DNA of 64,000 nt from Lachnoclostridium sp. An196 (GTDB lineage Bacteria > Bacillota > Clostridia > Lachnospirales > Lachnospiraceae), in assembly GCF_002160135.1 (NCBI RefSeq), contig NZ_NFJZ01000001.1, positions 372,001 through 436,000 on the forward strand. Direction: 5' to 3'. Of this stretch, positions 25,485 through 35,042 are shown in pieces. The first letter of the stretch is position 1. The number at the start of each line of letters is the position of its first letter. Under the pieces are notes generated by a model that was given only the letters and a program-made list of their open reading frames with translations, did not search any database and was not told the origin of the DNA. The position numbers and the translations under genes were made by a program.

Positions 25485-26897
25485 ATGCAGGGAGCGATAA
25501 GGCAGCTGTGTCAGGAATATACCGACCTGACTGACGACGAGATCCAGGTGATCGAGATGATGGCAGGTACGCTGCAGCCGCTGGCAAATCTGGAAGCGGC
25601 AGATATTTTTGTGGACTGTCCGTGCAGAGAAGGCGACGCCATTGTCGTGGCGGAGGCGAAACCGGAAGAAGATCCGTCCGCATACCGGAACAGTGTGGTG
25701 GGCATGCTCGCCAAGTCGGAAAACGAGCCGGCAGTGGCCAGAACTTTTCGTCTGGGAGTCGCCACCAAACATATGAAAGCCCGGACGCAGGAGGATAATT
25801 ATACGATCCAGTCTGTGGAGCCGATCAAGTATAACGGCAGGGTAATCGGAGTGCTGATCCGGGAAAAAAGAATTACCGATGAGCAGGACGAGCAGAACGA
25901 CGGTGACCGCTATATGGCGGTGGAGACGCCGCTGGCGCATATGATTAACGAAAATGAATGGCTGACCGAGAGCATCGACGAGGGACTGATCCTGGTGGAT
26001 GAGCGGGATGAAGTCATATTCCGCAATATGTATGCGAAAAAGCTGTTTCAGAATCTGGGCTATGTGAGGGACATCCTGGGGCAGAAATATAAAAACGTAT
26101 GTCTCACGGAATGGGAAGAGCATCTGAACCGGATGGAGCAGCTCAGGGAAGTCCGCTACGGAAAGTTTTATCTGCAGATTCGTCAGATCCCTCTCAGAAA
26201 GGGGAATCTGAGGCTGGCGGTAATCATCCGGGACATCACCTGGAACCGGGAGCAGGAAAAAGATCTGATTCTGAAGTCCGTAGCAGTACGGGAACTGAAT
26301 CACCGGGTCAAAAATAATCTTCAAATTGTCGCATCGCTCCTGAGACTTCAGGCCAGACGGGTCGACAATGAGGAGACAAAAAAGGTCCTGAACGAGACGA
26401 TCAGCAGAATTTTATCCATTTCGGTGACGCATCAGCTTCTTTCTCAGACGGGAGAGGACAGGGTGAGCCTGATGGAGGTTCTGCGCACGGTGAAAAACAA
26501 CGCGATTCAGCCTTTTCTGAAGCCGGAACTGAAATTGAATCTGGAACTCCAGGGAGACGACATTATCGTGGATACGGATATTGCCAGTTCGGTGGCGCTG
26601 ACAGTCAACGAACTGCTTCAGAACTCCATGAGACATGCGTTTGACGGAAGACGGGAAGGCACGATTTTTATTATTGTGGAGAGAGGAAACGCATATTCCA
26701 AACTTACGGTGCGGGATGACGGGATGGGATTTGACACAGAGAATACCCGGGCGGGAAGCCTAGGGCTTGATATCGTCAGATCTGTAGTGCAGGATAAACT
26801 GCACGGCAAACTCCGAATCCGGTCCGGAGAGTCGGGAACCAGCGTGAGCTTCGATTTTATCAACGAAACAGCAGATTTTGTGAGTGTTTCGGAATAA
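25485..26897 (+). CDS. eutW: Ethanolamine sensor histidine kinase EutW
   Basis: A soluble 470-residue kinase. The N-terminal sensor domain (1-145, H_kinase_N type) contains Cys45 and Cys47; a PAS-like domain covers about 155-255. The HisKA_2 motif has His273 in RELNHRVKNNLQIVASLLRL, and the HATPase_c domain has NELLQNSMRHAF and DDGMGFD / GSLGLDIVRSVV. It phosphorylates EutV in response to ethanolamine in characterised Firmicutes. Confidence 0.95.
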   Translation: MQGAIRQLCQEYTDLTDDEIQVIEMMAGTLQPLANLEAADIFVDCPCREGDAIVVAEAKPEEDPSAYRNSVVGMLAKSENEPAVARTFRLGVATKHMKARTQEDNYTIQSVEPIKYNGRVIGVLIREKRITDEQDEQNDGDRYMAVETPLAHMINENEWLTESIDEGLILVDERDEVIFRNMYAKKLFQNLGYVRDILGQKYKNVCLTEWEEHLNRMEQLREVRYGKFYLQIRQIPLRKGNLRLAVIIRDITWNREQEKDLILKSVAVRELNHRVKNNLQIVASLLRLQARRVDNEETKKVLNETISRILSISVTHQLLSQTGEDRVSLMEVLRTVKNNAIQPFLKPELKLNLELQGDDIIVDTDIASSVALTVNELLQNSMRHAFDGRREGTIFIIVERGNAYSKLTVRDDGMGFDTENTRAGSLGLDIVRSVVQDKLHGKLRIRSGESGTSVSFDFINETADFVSVSE

Positions 26898-26921
26898 GCG
26901 GCGGGAAGGAAGTGATAGCCT

Positions 26922-28349
26922 TTGCAGGAAACGATTTTAAGCGTGGGGATTGATATCGGGACATCCACGACCCAGCTGATTTTCAGCAGGCTGACCATAG
27001 AGAATCTGGCAAGCAATTACACGGTACCCCGCATAAGCATTGTAAACAAAGAAGTCATCTACCGGAGCGGCATCCATTTTACTCCTCTGAAATCCCAGAC
27101 GGAGATCGATGCGGCGCAGGTGAAAGACATTATCAGGGACGAATACCGAAAAGCAGATATGAGGCCGGAGGATCTCCAGACGGGAGCAGTCATTATCACA
27201 GGTGAGACGGCCAGGAAACAGAACGCCAACACGGTTTTGGAAAGCTTAAGCGATATGGCCGGAGATTTTGTGGTGGCGACTGCCGGACCGGATCTGGAGT
27301 CCGTGCTCTCGGCGAAAGGAGCCGGGACAGACAAAATCTCAGAAGAGAAAAGGGAGGTGGTAGCCAACCTGGATATCGGAGGAGGCACCAGCAACATTGC
27401 GTTTTTCCAGAAAGGAAACCTGAAAGGCACCTGCTGTTTGGATATCGGCGGCAGACTGATCAAGGTGGAAGACGGAAAGATCAGCTATATTTTCCCGTCG
27501 ATCCAGGAACTGGCCGACAGGCATCAGATCCGGATCAGGGTCGGAGACCGGGCGGACGAGAATGTTCTGTACCGTGTCTGCGAATATATGGCGCAGCAGC
27601 TGGCGATGGCTCTGTATATCGAGGAACCTGATGAATTTCACAGCAGACTGTACACCAATCAAGGCAGACCTCTGGCGAGAGAGCCAAAAATCCAGGCGGT
27701 AACATTCTCCGGAGGCGTGGCGGAGTGCATGCTTCACGAAGAAGGGGATGTGTTCCGGTATGGAGATATCGGTGTACTGCTGGCTAGAGCGGTCAACCGC
27801 TGCAGCGCATTCCGGAAAGTGAAAATCTATCCGGCGGCGGAAACAATCCGGGCTACCGTGGTGGGAGCCGGAACGCACACCACAGATGTTAGCGGAAGCA
27901 CAATCAGTTATTCGAGAGATAAGCTTCCCATCAAAAACATTCCGGTCATGAAACTAACCGAGGAGGAAGAGTCCGATGGAGAGGAAATGAAGGCGGCGAT
28001 CCGCAGGGGGATTTCCCTTTACGAGTCGCAGGGCGATACAGAACAGATTGCCATTGCATTTTCAGGCAGATACCATACTTCGTTCTCTCAGGTCCAGGAG
28101 CTGGCGCGCCTGGTGACAGAGGGGGCAGACAGTATCATACGGGGGCCATATCCGTTGATTCTGGTTATTGAAAATGATATAGCCAAAGTGCTCGGCAACG
28201 CCATTCGTGTTCTGCTGGAAGGGAAGAAAGATGTGATCTGTATAGACGGAATCCATACCCGCAACGGCGATTACATCGATATCGGCGAACCTGTGGCGGA
28301 AGGCCATGTGGTGCCGGTGGTAACAAAAACGCTGATCTTCAATTCATGA
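26922..28349 (+). CDS. eutA: Ethanolamine ammonia-lyase reactivating factor
   Basis: A 475-residue ASKHA-fold chaperone that exchanges damaged cobalamin on EutBC. The phosphate-binding segment is VGIDIGTSTTQLIFSRL, a second ATP motif is NLDIGGGTSNIAFF, and later AVTFSGGVAECML. The start is TTG (26922), after GGAAGGAAG. It sits directly before eutB, as in other Firmicutes. Confidence 0.95.
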   Translation: MQETILSVGIDIGTSTTQLIFSRLTIENLASNYTVPRISIVNKEVIYRSGIHFTPLKSQTEIDAAQVKDIIRDEYRKADMRPEDLQTGAVIITGETARKQNANTVLESLSDMAGDFVVATAGPDLESVLSAKGAGTDKISEEKREVVANLDIGGGTSNIAFFQKGNLKGTCCLDIGGRLIKVEDGKISYIFPSIQELADRHQIRIRVGDRADENVLYRVCEYMAQQLAMALYIEEPDEFHSRLYTNQGRPLAREPKIQAVTFSGGVAECMLHEEGDVFRYGDIGVLLARAVNRCSAFRKVKIYPAAETIRATVVGAGTHTTDVSGSTISYSRDKLPIKNIPVMKLTEEEESDGEEMKAAIRRGISLYESQGDTEQIAIAFSGRYHTSFSQVQELARLVTEGADSIIRGPYPLILVIENDIAKVLGNAIRVLLEGKKDVICIDGIHTRNGDYIDIGEPVAEGHVVPVVTKTLIFNS

Positions 28350-28403
28350 CGGAGAAAAGACATCCGGCAATGAAAGAATACAGAAAAGGAGAGGTGAGAC
28401 AAT

Positions 28404-29771
28404 TTGATTCTCAAAACAAAATTATTCGGCAAAGTGTATGAATTTAAATCTCTTCGCGAAGTAATGGCAAAAGCCAATGAAGAGAAGTCCGGCGACAAGC
28501 TGGCAGGCATTGCCGCAGAGACTGCGGAAGAGAGAGTTGCGGCAAAGGTAGTACTCTCCCATATCACGCTGGCAGACCTGAGAAATAATCCGGCTGTTCC
28601 TTATGAAGAGGACGAAGTAACCAGGATTATTCAGGACGGCGTAAATGAGACTATTTACAACGAAATTAAAAATATGACGGTGGCAGAGTTCAGAGAGTGG
28701 ATGCTGGACATCAATACTACCGGAGATATGATCAAGAGAGCTTCCAGAGGTCTTACCAGCGAGATGGTAGCAGCCGTCTGCAAACTGATGACCAATCTGG
28801 ACCTGATCTACGCGGCGAAGAAGATTCGTATTTCCGCGCATTGTAACACAACAATCGGCCTTGAGGGAACATTCTCGTCCCGTCTGCAGCCGAACCATAC
28901 CACGGATGATCCGAAGGGCATCATGGCTTCCGTTATGGAAGGATTAAGCCTTGGATGCGGCGACGCCGTAATCGGTCTGAACCCGGTAGACGACTCTGTA
29001 GAGAGTGTTACAAGAATTCTGAAGAGCTTTGACGAGTTCAAGAATAAATGGGAGGTACCGACCCAGATCAGCGTTCTGGCGCATGTTACGACCCAGATGG
29101 AAGCTATCGAGAAGATGAACGCTCCGTGCGATCTGATGTTCCAGTCTATCGCGGGATCTCAGAAAGGAAACGAGGCATTCGGTCTTACCGCATCCATGCT
29201 GGATGAAGGACGCGACCTGATGCTCCACCGCGCGACCAGCACCGGCCCGAACGTTATGTATTTCGAGACCGGACAGGGTTCGGAGCTTTCTTCCGACGCT
29301 CACAACGGATGGGACCAGGTAACCATGGAAGCAAGATGCTATGGCTTCGCAAAGAGATATCAGCCGTTCCTGGTAAATACCGTGGTAGGATTCATCGGAC
29401 CGGAGTACCTGTATGATTCCAAGCAGGTAACCCGTGCAGGTCTTGAGGATCATTTCATGGGCAAACTGACAGGTATCCCGATGGGCTGCGACGCATGCTA
29501 TACCAATCATATGAAAGCAGACCAGAACGATATTGAGAACCTTGCAACTCTTCTGGTGGCGGCAGGATGCAATTACATCATGGGCGTGCCGCAGGGCGAC
29601 GACTGTATGCTGATGTATCAGTGCACCGGATATCATGAGGCAGCCAGCCTTCGTGAAGTATTCGGACTCCGTCCGATCAAAGAATTTGATCAGTGGCTGG
29701 AAAAAATGGGATTCTCCAAAGACGGCAAACTGACACCGCTGGCAGGCGATGCATCTGTATTTTGTAAATAG
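28404..29771 (+). CDS. eutB: Ethanolamine ammonia-lyase large subunit
   Basis: The 455-residue catalytic TIM-barrel subunit of the adenosylcobalamin-dependent lyase that splits ethanolamine to acetaldehyde and ammonia. Recognisable stretches are SHITLADLRNNPAVPYEEDE, NTTIGLEGTFSSRLQPNHTT, FQSIAGSQKGNEAFG and GIPMGCDACYTNHMKADQND. The start is TTG 28404 after AGGAGAGG. Codon use shifts toward preferred codons, as expected of a highly expressed gene. Confidence 0.98.
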   Translation: MILKTKLFGKVYEFKSLREVMAKANEEKSGDKLAGIAAETAEERVAAKVVLSHITLADLRNNPAVPYEEDEVTRIIQDGVNETIYNEIKNMTVAEFREWMLDINTTGDMIKRASRGLTSEMVAAVCKLMTNLDLIYAAKKIRISAHCNTTIGLEGTFSSRLQPNHTTDDPKGIMASVMEGLSLGCGDAVIGLNPVDDSVESVTRILKSFDEFKNKWEVPTQISVLAHVTTQMEAIEKMNAPCDLMFQSIAGSQKGNEAFGLTASMLDEGRDLMLHRATSTGPNVMYFETGQGSELSSDAHNGWDQVTMEARCYGFAKRYQPFLVNTVVGFIGPEYLYDSKQVTRAGLEDHFMGKLTGIPMGCDACYTNHMKADQNDIENLATLLVAAGCNYIMGVPQGDDCMLMYQCTGYHEAASLREVFGLRPIKEFDQWLEKMGFSKDGKLTPLAGDASVFCK

Positions 29772-29784
29772 GAGGTAGCGGATC

Positions 29785-30681
29785 TTGGTAAACGAAAACG
29801 ATTTAAGGACAATTATCGCGCAGGTTCTTTCCGAGATGAACCTGGATCAGAAAGAAGATACAAAAGAAGCGGAGACTTCCGGATGTGCTGCATGCAGCAA
29901 TGAACCGGTGATTGAAAACGGATGCATCCCGGATGTAACCGAAGTGGATATCCGTAAGCAGTATCTGGTAGAAAACCCGGAGAACGGCGAAGCATATTAC
30001 GACCTGAAACAGTACGCTCCGTGCCGTCTGGGTATCGGCAAAGCAGGCGCAAGATATAAGACCGATCCGGTCCTGCAGTTCCGCGCAGCTCATTCCGCGG
30101 CTCAGGATGCGGTGTTCTCCGATGTGGATCAGGACTTTATCGATAAAATGGGACTCTTTTCCGTGCAGACTCAGTGCGACAGCAAAGATACTTATCTGAC
30201 CAGACCGGATCTGGGACGTAAGCTGAGCGACGAGGCAGTGAAAACGATCAAAGAAAAATGCCGCATGAACCCGACGGTACAGATTTATGTTTCCGACGGT
30301 TTAAGCTCCGCTGCAATCGCTGCAAACGTAGGCGATGTGCTTCCGGCTATCGAGCAGGGCTTAAAGAGTTACGGCATTGATTACGGAACGCCGTTCTTCG
30401 TGAAATACGGACGTGTAGGCGCTATGGACCAGATTTCCGAGATTACCGGAGCAGACGTAACCTGTGTGCTGATCGGAGAACGTCCGGGTCTGATCACCGC
30501 AGAATCCATGTCTGCATATATTGCTTACAAAGCAACGGTAGGCATGCCGGAGGCGCGCAGAACCGTGGTTTCCAATATTCATAAAGCAGGAACAATTCCG
30601 GCTGAAGCAGGCGCTCATATTGCCGATATTATCAAGAAGATTCTTGACAACAAGGCCAGCGGAACAGACCTGAAACTGTAA
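29785..30681 (+). CDS. eutC: Ethanolamine ammonia-lyase small subunit
   Basis: The 298-residue subunit that completes the cobalamin site. Core motifs are ARYKTDPVLQFRAAHSAAQD, YVSDGLSSAAIAANVGDVLP and VLIGERPGLITAESMSAYIA. The first 20 residues (NENDLRTIIAQVLSEMNL) form an amphipathic helix joined by a flexible, Cys-containing linker to the core, as seen in cargo encapsulation tags. Start TTG 29785 after AGGAGG. Confidence 0.97.
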   Translation: MVNENDLRTIIAQVLSEMNLDQKEDTKEAETSGCAACSNEPVIENGCIPDVTEVDIRKQYLVENPENGEAYYDLKQYAPCRLGIGKAGARYKTDPVLQFRAAHSAAQDAVFSDVDQDFIDKMGLFSVQTQCDSKDTYLTRPDLGRKLSDEAVKTIKEKCRMNPTVQIYVSDGLSSAAIAANVGDVLPAIEQGLKSYGIDYGTPFFVKYGRVGAMDQISEITGADVTCVLIGERPGLITAESMSAYIAYKATVGMPEARRTVVSNIHKAGTIPAEAGAHIADIIKKILDNKASGTDLKL

Positions 30682-30716
30682 AACCGTAAAAAGAAAAGAT
30701 AAAGAGGAGGATATCC

Positions 30717-31370
30717 ATGAAACGAGATCCAGTGAGAGCATCAGTTCTTGCAACCAAAATCATCCCCAACGTCAGCCCGGATATGGCGAAAGAGTTCAAT
30801 CTTGATCCGAGCATGAAATCTCTGGCACTGATCACCGCCGACAGCGATGATGTGACCTATACCGCTCTGGATGAGGCGACGAAGAAAGCAGACGTAAAAG
30901 TCGTATACGCTAAGAGTTTTTACGCAGGCGCTGCGAATGCAAACACCAAGCTGGCCGGTGAAATCATCGGCATCCTGGCGGGCCCGAATCCGGCAGAAGT
31001 CAGAAGCGGTCTGGAGGCAGCGGTTGATATGATCGAAAACCAGGCATATTTCATATCCGCAAACGAAGACGACAGCATCATCTACTATGCGCACTGCATT
31101 TCCCGTACGGGTTCTTACCTGTCTGAAGGCGCAGGCATTCAGGAAGGCGAAGCGCTCGCATATCTGATCGCGCCGCCTCTGGAAGCAATGTACGGCGTAG
31201 ATGCGGCCCTGAAAGCAGCAGATGTAAAAATGTGCGTACTGTACGCTCCGCCTTCGGAGACCAACTTCGGCGGCGCGCTGCTCACCGGAAGCCAGTCTGC
31301 ATGCAAGGCTGCATGCGATGCGTTTGCGGCTGCAGTAGAATTTGTTGCAGATAACCCGAAAGAAGAATAA
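30717..31370 (+). CDS. eutL: Microcompartment shell protein EutL
   Basis: A 217-residue tandem-BMC protein; trimers have a gated central pore and bind ethanolamine. Features are VSPDMAKEFNLDP, LALITADSDDVTYTALDEAT, LAGEIIGILAGPNPAEVRSG and MCVLYAPPSETNFGGALLTG. AGGAGG precedes ATG 30717. Confidence 0.96.
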   Translation: MKRDPVRASVLATKIIPNVSPDMAKEFNLDPSMKSLALITADSDDVTYTALDEATKKADVKVVYAKSFYAGAANANTKLAGEIIGILAGPNPAEVRSGLEAAVDMIENQAYFISANEDDSIIYYAHCISRTGSYLSEGAGIQEGEALAYLIAPPLEAMYGVDAALKAADVKMCVLYAPPSETNFGGALLTGSQSACKAACDAFAAAVEFVADNPKEE

Positions 31371-31400
31371 TATCCAGACTCGCAGAGCGGAGGATTGTGC

Positions 31401-32000
31401 ATGAATGCATTGGGAATGATAGAAACTTATGGCTACCTTGCAGCAGTTGAAGCTCTGGACAGTGCACTGAAAGCGGCAAATGTATCTCTGGTAGATGTGA
31501 CAAAGGTAAAAGGCGGACTGGTTACCGTGATGGTGGAAGGCGATGTGGGTGCAGTCAAAGCAGCTATAGACGCCTCCGCCGCAGCGGCGGAACGTGTGGG
31601 CACCGTGGTAAGCGTTCACGTGATCCCCAGACCGGCGCAGGATGTCTGGAATATGCTGGCAAAGCGTGCGGACGGGCCGAAGCAGCCGCCTGAAGGACCG
31701 GGTCCCGAACCGGACAAAGAGCCGGAAGGACCGGCGGAAGAGTCTTCTGTCAGCGAAGCAGAACCGGAAGTTCCGGTAATCGAAGAGACCGGTGACAAGG
31801 AACCGGAAGAGCCGCATCCAGAAGAGCATGAAGAGCCGGAGATTCCCACAGTGGACCAGTTGGAAAAGATGACGGTGGTGAGCTTAAGGACGCTTGCCAG
31901 AAAACTGAAAATCACCAATATGACGCCGCAGGAAATCCGCTTTGCCAAAAAGCAGGAGCTGATTCATGCAATCACAATATTTACTGGACAGGAGAGGTAG
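31401..32000 (+). CDS. BMC shell protein with Rho-N/SAP-like tail (EutK-like)
   Basis: A 199-residue shell protein. Residues 1-88 are a canonical BMC domain ([38 protein letters not shown]). A Pro/Glu-rich linker covers about 90-147. The last 50 residues ([27 protein letters not shown]) resemble the Rho N-terminal/SAP helix-extended-loop-helix fold, which often binds nucleic acid. EutK of enterics also has a BMC domain plus a C-terminal nucleic-acid-like domain, but of a different fold. ATG 31401 is set by GCGGAGG. Confidence 0.82.
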   Translation: MNALGMIETYGYLAAVEALDSALKAANVSLVDVTKVKGGLVTVMVEGDVGAVKAAIDASAAAAERVGTVVSVHVIPRPAQDVWNMLAKRADGPKQPPEGPGPEPDKEPEGPAEESSVSEAEPEVPVIEETGDKEPEEPHPEEHEEPEIPTVDQLEKMTVVSLRTLARKLKITNMTPQEIRFAKKQELIHAITIFTGQER

Positions 32001-32003
32001 GGC

Positions 32004-33482
32004 ATGCAGTTATATGATAAGGATCTTTTGTCAGTCCAGGAAGTACGCGAGCTGGTAGAGAAGGCGAAAGCTGCTCAGGAAGAGCTGAGTACGAAAAGCC
32101 AGAAAGAAGTGGACCGTATCGTTCAGTCTATTGCGGAAGCAGGAGTGAGAAACGCAGGACGTCTGGCGAAGCTGGCCCACGAAGAAACCGGGTTTGGCGT
32201 AGAGTCTGACAAAGTAATTAAAAATGTATTCGCCAGCGAGGGCGTATACGAACATATTAAAGATATGAAGACGGTCGGAGAGGTAGAAAGGGACGATGTG
32301 AATAAGATCCGCAAAATCGCGGTCCCTGTAGGCGTGATCGCAGGTCTGATTCCGTCCACAAATCCTACGTCCACCGTGCTTTACAAGGCGGAAATCGCCA
32401 TCAAGGCAGGAAATGCCATTGTATTTTCCCCGCATCCGAATGCAAGGAACTGTATTCTGGAGACGGTGAAGGTAGTACGTCAGGCGATTGCCGAGGTGGG
32501 AGGAAACGAGGATCTGGTGTCCTGCATCACGATTCCGACGATTCAGGCTACCGACAATCTGATGAAACACCCGGATGTGGCGATGATCCTGGCAACCGGT
32601 GGTTCCGCGATGGTACGCGCGGCATATTCATCAGGAACTCCGGCTATCGGCGTAGGTCCCGGAAACGGACCCGCTTATATTGAAAAGACGGCGGATATTC
32701 CGCTGGCGGTAAAGAGGATTGTAGATTCCAAGACCTTTGATAATGGTACGATCTGCGCTTCCGAGCAGTCCGTGGTATGCGACGACGACATGAAGGAAGC
32801 CGTTCAGAAAGAGATGGAGCGTCAGGGAGCATATTTCCTGAGTCCGGAGCAGATCGCCAAGCTGGGGAAATTCATCCTCAGAGCGAATGGTACCATGAAT
32901 CCTATGATCGTAGGCAAGAGCGCGCAGGTGATCGCGGATCTGGCCGGCATCGAGATTCCGGCGGGAACCAAGATCCTGGTGGCGCAGGAGACGGGCATCG
33001 GCAGAGGCCATCCATATTCCAACGAGAAACTCGCGCCGATCCTGGCATTTTATACGGCTCCGTCCTATGTGGAAGTTTGCGAGCTGTGTAAGGAGATCCT
33101 TCATTATGAAGGAGCCGGACACACTTTCTCCATGCACACCAAGGACGAGAAGATGGTAGACTACTTTGCGAAGAGAGTTCCGGCATCCAGGATTATCGTG
33201 AATACCCCCAGCGCGCTGGGCGGCATCGGAGGCACCACAAAACTTCAGCCGGCTCTGACCCTGGGCTGCGGCGCAGTGGGCGGAAGCGCGACTTCTGAGA
33301 ATGTGGGACCGATGCAGCTTCTGAATATGCGCTATGTGGCGGAAGGAGTATCAGAACTGGAAGACATCAAGGCTGCGCTTCCGGATTGCTCTGACGGAGT
33401 ATGCCGGGCACAGAGAAAATATGACGACATCAATATTGACGAAGTAGTCCGTGAGATCATTAAAAGACTTCAGAACAGCTGA
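32004..33482 (+). CDS. eutE: CoA-acylating acetaldehyde dehydrogenase
   Basis: Converts acetaldehyde and CoA to acetyl-CoA with NAD+. 492 residues. The active-site Cys lies in [17 protein letters not shown] site motifs are [20 protein letters not shown] and [20 protein letters not shown]. The N-terminal helix ([20 protein letters not shown]) may serve as a cargo tag. It begins 3 bases after the EutK-like gene. Confidence 0.96.
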   Translation: MQLYDKDLLSVQEVRELVEKAKAAQEELSTKSQKEVDRIVQSIAEAGVRNAGRLAKLAHEETGFGVESDKVIKNVFASEGVYEHIKDMKTVGEVERDDVNKIRKIAVPVGVIAGLIPSTNPTSTVLYKAEIAIKAGNAIVFSPHPNARNCILETVKVVRQAIAEVGGNEDLVSCITIPTIQATDNLMKHPDVAMILATGGSAMVRAAYSSGTPAIGVGPGNGPAYIEKTADIPLAVKRIVDSKTFDNGTICASEQSVVCDDDMKEAVQKEMERQGAYFLSPEQIAKLGKFILRANGTMNPMIVGKSAQVIADLAGIEIPAGTKILVAQETGIGRGHPYSNEKLAPILAFYTAPSYVEVCELCKEILHYEGAGHTFSMHTKDEKMVDYFAKRVPASRIIVNTPSALGGIGGTTKLQPALTLGCGAVGGSATSENVGPMQLLNMRYVAEGVSELEDIKAALPDCSDGVCRAQRKYDDINIDEVVREIIKRLQNS

Positions 33483-33500
33483 TTTAAGGAGGAATAGATT

Positions 33501-33785
33501 ATGGCAGCACAGCAGGCCCTTGGAATGATTGAAACCAAAGGATTGGTTGCATCCATCGAAGCGGCGGATGCAATGGTAAAAGCAGCGAATGTGACGCTGA
33601 TCGGAAAAGAGCATGTAGGCGGCGGCCTGGTGACCGTTATGGTAAGAGGCGACGTGGGAGCAGTAAAGGCGGCTACGGACGCGGGAGCAGCGGCAGCAGA
33701 GAGAGTGGGAGAGCTGGTATCTATCCATGTAATCCCGAGACCGCACGAGGAAGTAGAAGCGATCCTTCCGTCCCTCGGCAAATAA
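33501..33785 (+). CDS. eutM: Microcompartment shell protein EutM, copy 1
   Basis: A 94-residue single-BMC hexamer-forming protein, the main facet component ([59 protein letters not shown]). It differs from copy 2 at three or four residues: KEHVGG against KVHVGG, and EAILPSLGK against ESILPSLDK. These lie near the hexamer surface or C-terminus. Confidence 0.97.
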   Translation: MAAQQALGMIETKGLVASIEAADAMVKAANVTLIGKEHVGGGLVTVMVRGDVGAVKAATDAGAAAAERVGELVSIHVIPRPHEEVEAILPSLGK

Positions 33786-33815
33786 TTATAAGCACAGATC
33801 AAGGAGGAATAGATT

Positions 33816-34100
33816 ATGGCAGCACAGCAGGCCCTTGGAATGATTGAAACCAAAGGATTGGTTGCATCCATCGAAGCGGCGGATGCAATGGTAAAGGCAG
33901 CGAATGTGACGCTGATCGGAAAAGTACATGTAGGCGGCGGCCTGGTGACCGTTATGGTAAGAGGCGACGTGGGAGCAGTGAAAGCAGCTACGGATGCGGG
34001 AGCAGCGGCAGCAGAGAGAGTGGGAGAGCTGGTATCTATCCATGTAATCCCGAGACCGCACGAGGAAGTGGAATCCATTCTGCCTTCTCTTGACAAATAA
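33816..34100 (+). CDS. eutM: Microcompartment shell protein EutM, copy 2
   Basis: A 94-residue near-identical copy of the preceding gene with the same AAGGAGG ribosome site. A stable hairpin follows at 34123. Two identical strong copies raise the dose of the major facet protein. Confidence 0.97.
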   Translation: MAAQQALGMIETKGLVASIEAADAMVKAANVTLIGKVHVGGGLVTVMVRGDVGAVKAATDAGAAAAERVGELVSIHVIPRPHEEVESILPSLDK

Positions 34101-34122
34101 GATCCGTAAGAAAAAAGTGTTT

Positions 34123-34141
34123 CCGCCGGGATTCCCGGCGG
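34123..34141 (+). other. Stem-loop after eutM
   Basis: A perfect 8-bp stem, CCGCCGGG/CCCGGCGG, with loop ATT and no T-run. It probably protects the upstream shell-gene mRNA or dampens read-through into eutT. Confidence 0.7.
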
Positions 34142-34185
34142 CAGCACGGACTCTCACGGCGACATAAGGAGGTGGCTTACCGGAT

Positions 34186-35016
34186 ATGAAGGTAATCACA
34201 GAAGCGATACTGCGCAGCGAGCTGCGGGCGTCCACTCCGGAATGCTACAAAGTGCCGGAAGGGAAGATCCTTTCTCCGGCGGCAAGAGAATATCTCCAGC
34301 AGTGCAAGATACGGATCGATGACGGAAAAGGCCGTCCGGGTCCCAGAAAACAGGAAGACACTTCCAGGGAAGAGTCAGGCGGGGAACAGCAGACCAAAGT
34401 GGTTGCGACGGAAGTTCCGCCTATGCCTGAAGTACAGGTGGAAAAAGAGAAGAAGCCTAAATATGTGGATTATGAGACCGGAGCGTATTATTACGAAAAA
34501 CCGGAGCATATGACGCATCTGTACGGCAACACGCTGGTGGCGAAGGATCATAAAAGGATCCTGTTCCGCGGCAAGCTGGACAGCCTGGAGGCCCTGTTTG
34601 TTCTGAATCAGTCGATCCTTCTGGAGATGGGAGAATCGGAGAAACTGATCGAAGATCTGCAGGATATTGTGGGAAGCTTAAGAGAGATGATGCGCTGCGA
34701 CGTGCTGGAAGAGCCGTTCCGCAGAGAGTTTCTCATCGGACTGAGCCATAAAGAACTCAGAGAACATTCCCATAATCCAATGAAATATTACAATGTAAAA
34801 CAGATGGTGCTCCCGGATTATACGCTGGGAAGAGCATATGCCCTCCTGAATCAGCTGCGTGCGGCGGTCCGCGAGACAGAAGTGGCGGCAGCTGCGGCTT
34901 TCCATGAGGGGAAAACCTATACCAGGGAAGACATCATCGAAGAGCTGAACCGGATGTCCAGTGCCATGCACATCGTTATGTGCAAGTATCTGGCAGGGGA
35001 ATATAAAAAAGACTGA
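34186..35016 (+). CDS. eutT: EutT-type corrinoid adenosyltransferase
   Basis: Makes adenosylcobalamin for EutBC. 276 residues: an N-terminal segment (KVITEAILRSELRAS, ILSPAAREYLQQCKIRI), a variable linker at about 50-105, then the adenosyltransferase core (LYGNTLVAKDHKRILFRGKL, LSHKELREHSHNPMKYY, LNQLRAAVRETEVAAAAAF). The CCxxC metal motif of the enteric enzyme is absent from the linker, as I recall for the Listeria form, so this may be the metal-independent class. Confidence 0.93.
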   Translation: MKVITEAILRSELRASTPECYKVPEGKILSPAAREYLQQCKIRIDDGKGRPGPRKQEDTSREESGGEQQTKVVATEVPPMPEVQVEKEKKPKYVDYETGAYYYEKPEHMTHLYGNTLVAKDHKRILFRGKLDSLEALFVLNQSILLEMGESEKLIEDLQDIVGSLREMMRCDVLEEPFRREFLIGLSHKELREHSHNPMKYYNVKQMVLPDYTLGRAYALLNQLRAAVRETEVAAAAAFHEGKTYTREDIIEELNRMSSAMHIVMCKYLAGEYKKD

Positions 35017-35042
35017 CCGAAGGAACGGGCATGGGAGGAACT

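Larger units (their letters stand above)
33486..34100 (+). repeat. Tandem duplication of eutM with its ribosome site
   Basis: Two units starting AAGGAGGAATAGATT at 33486 and 33801, offset 315 bases, each covering the ribosome site and the whole gene. Long stretches are identical; differences are mostly single third-position changes and cluster toward the 3' ends. Confidence 0.95.

Noticed and set aside
33470-34147. Minus-strand frame of 225 codons with an internal repeat
   Set aside because: The repeat is the mirror of the eutM duplication on the plus strand; no family resemblance.
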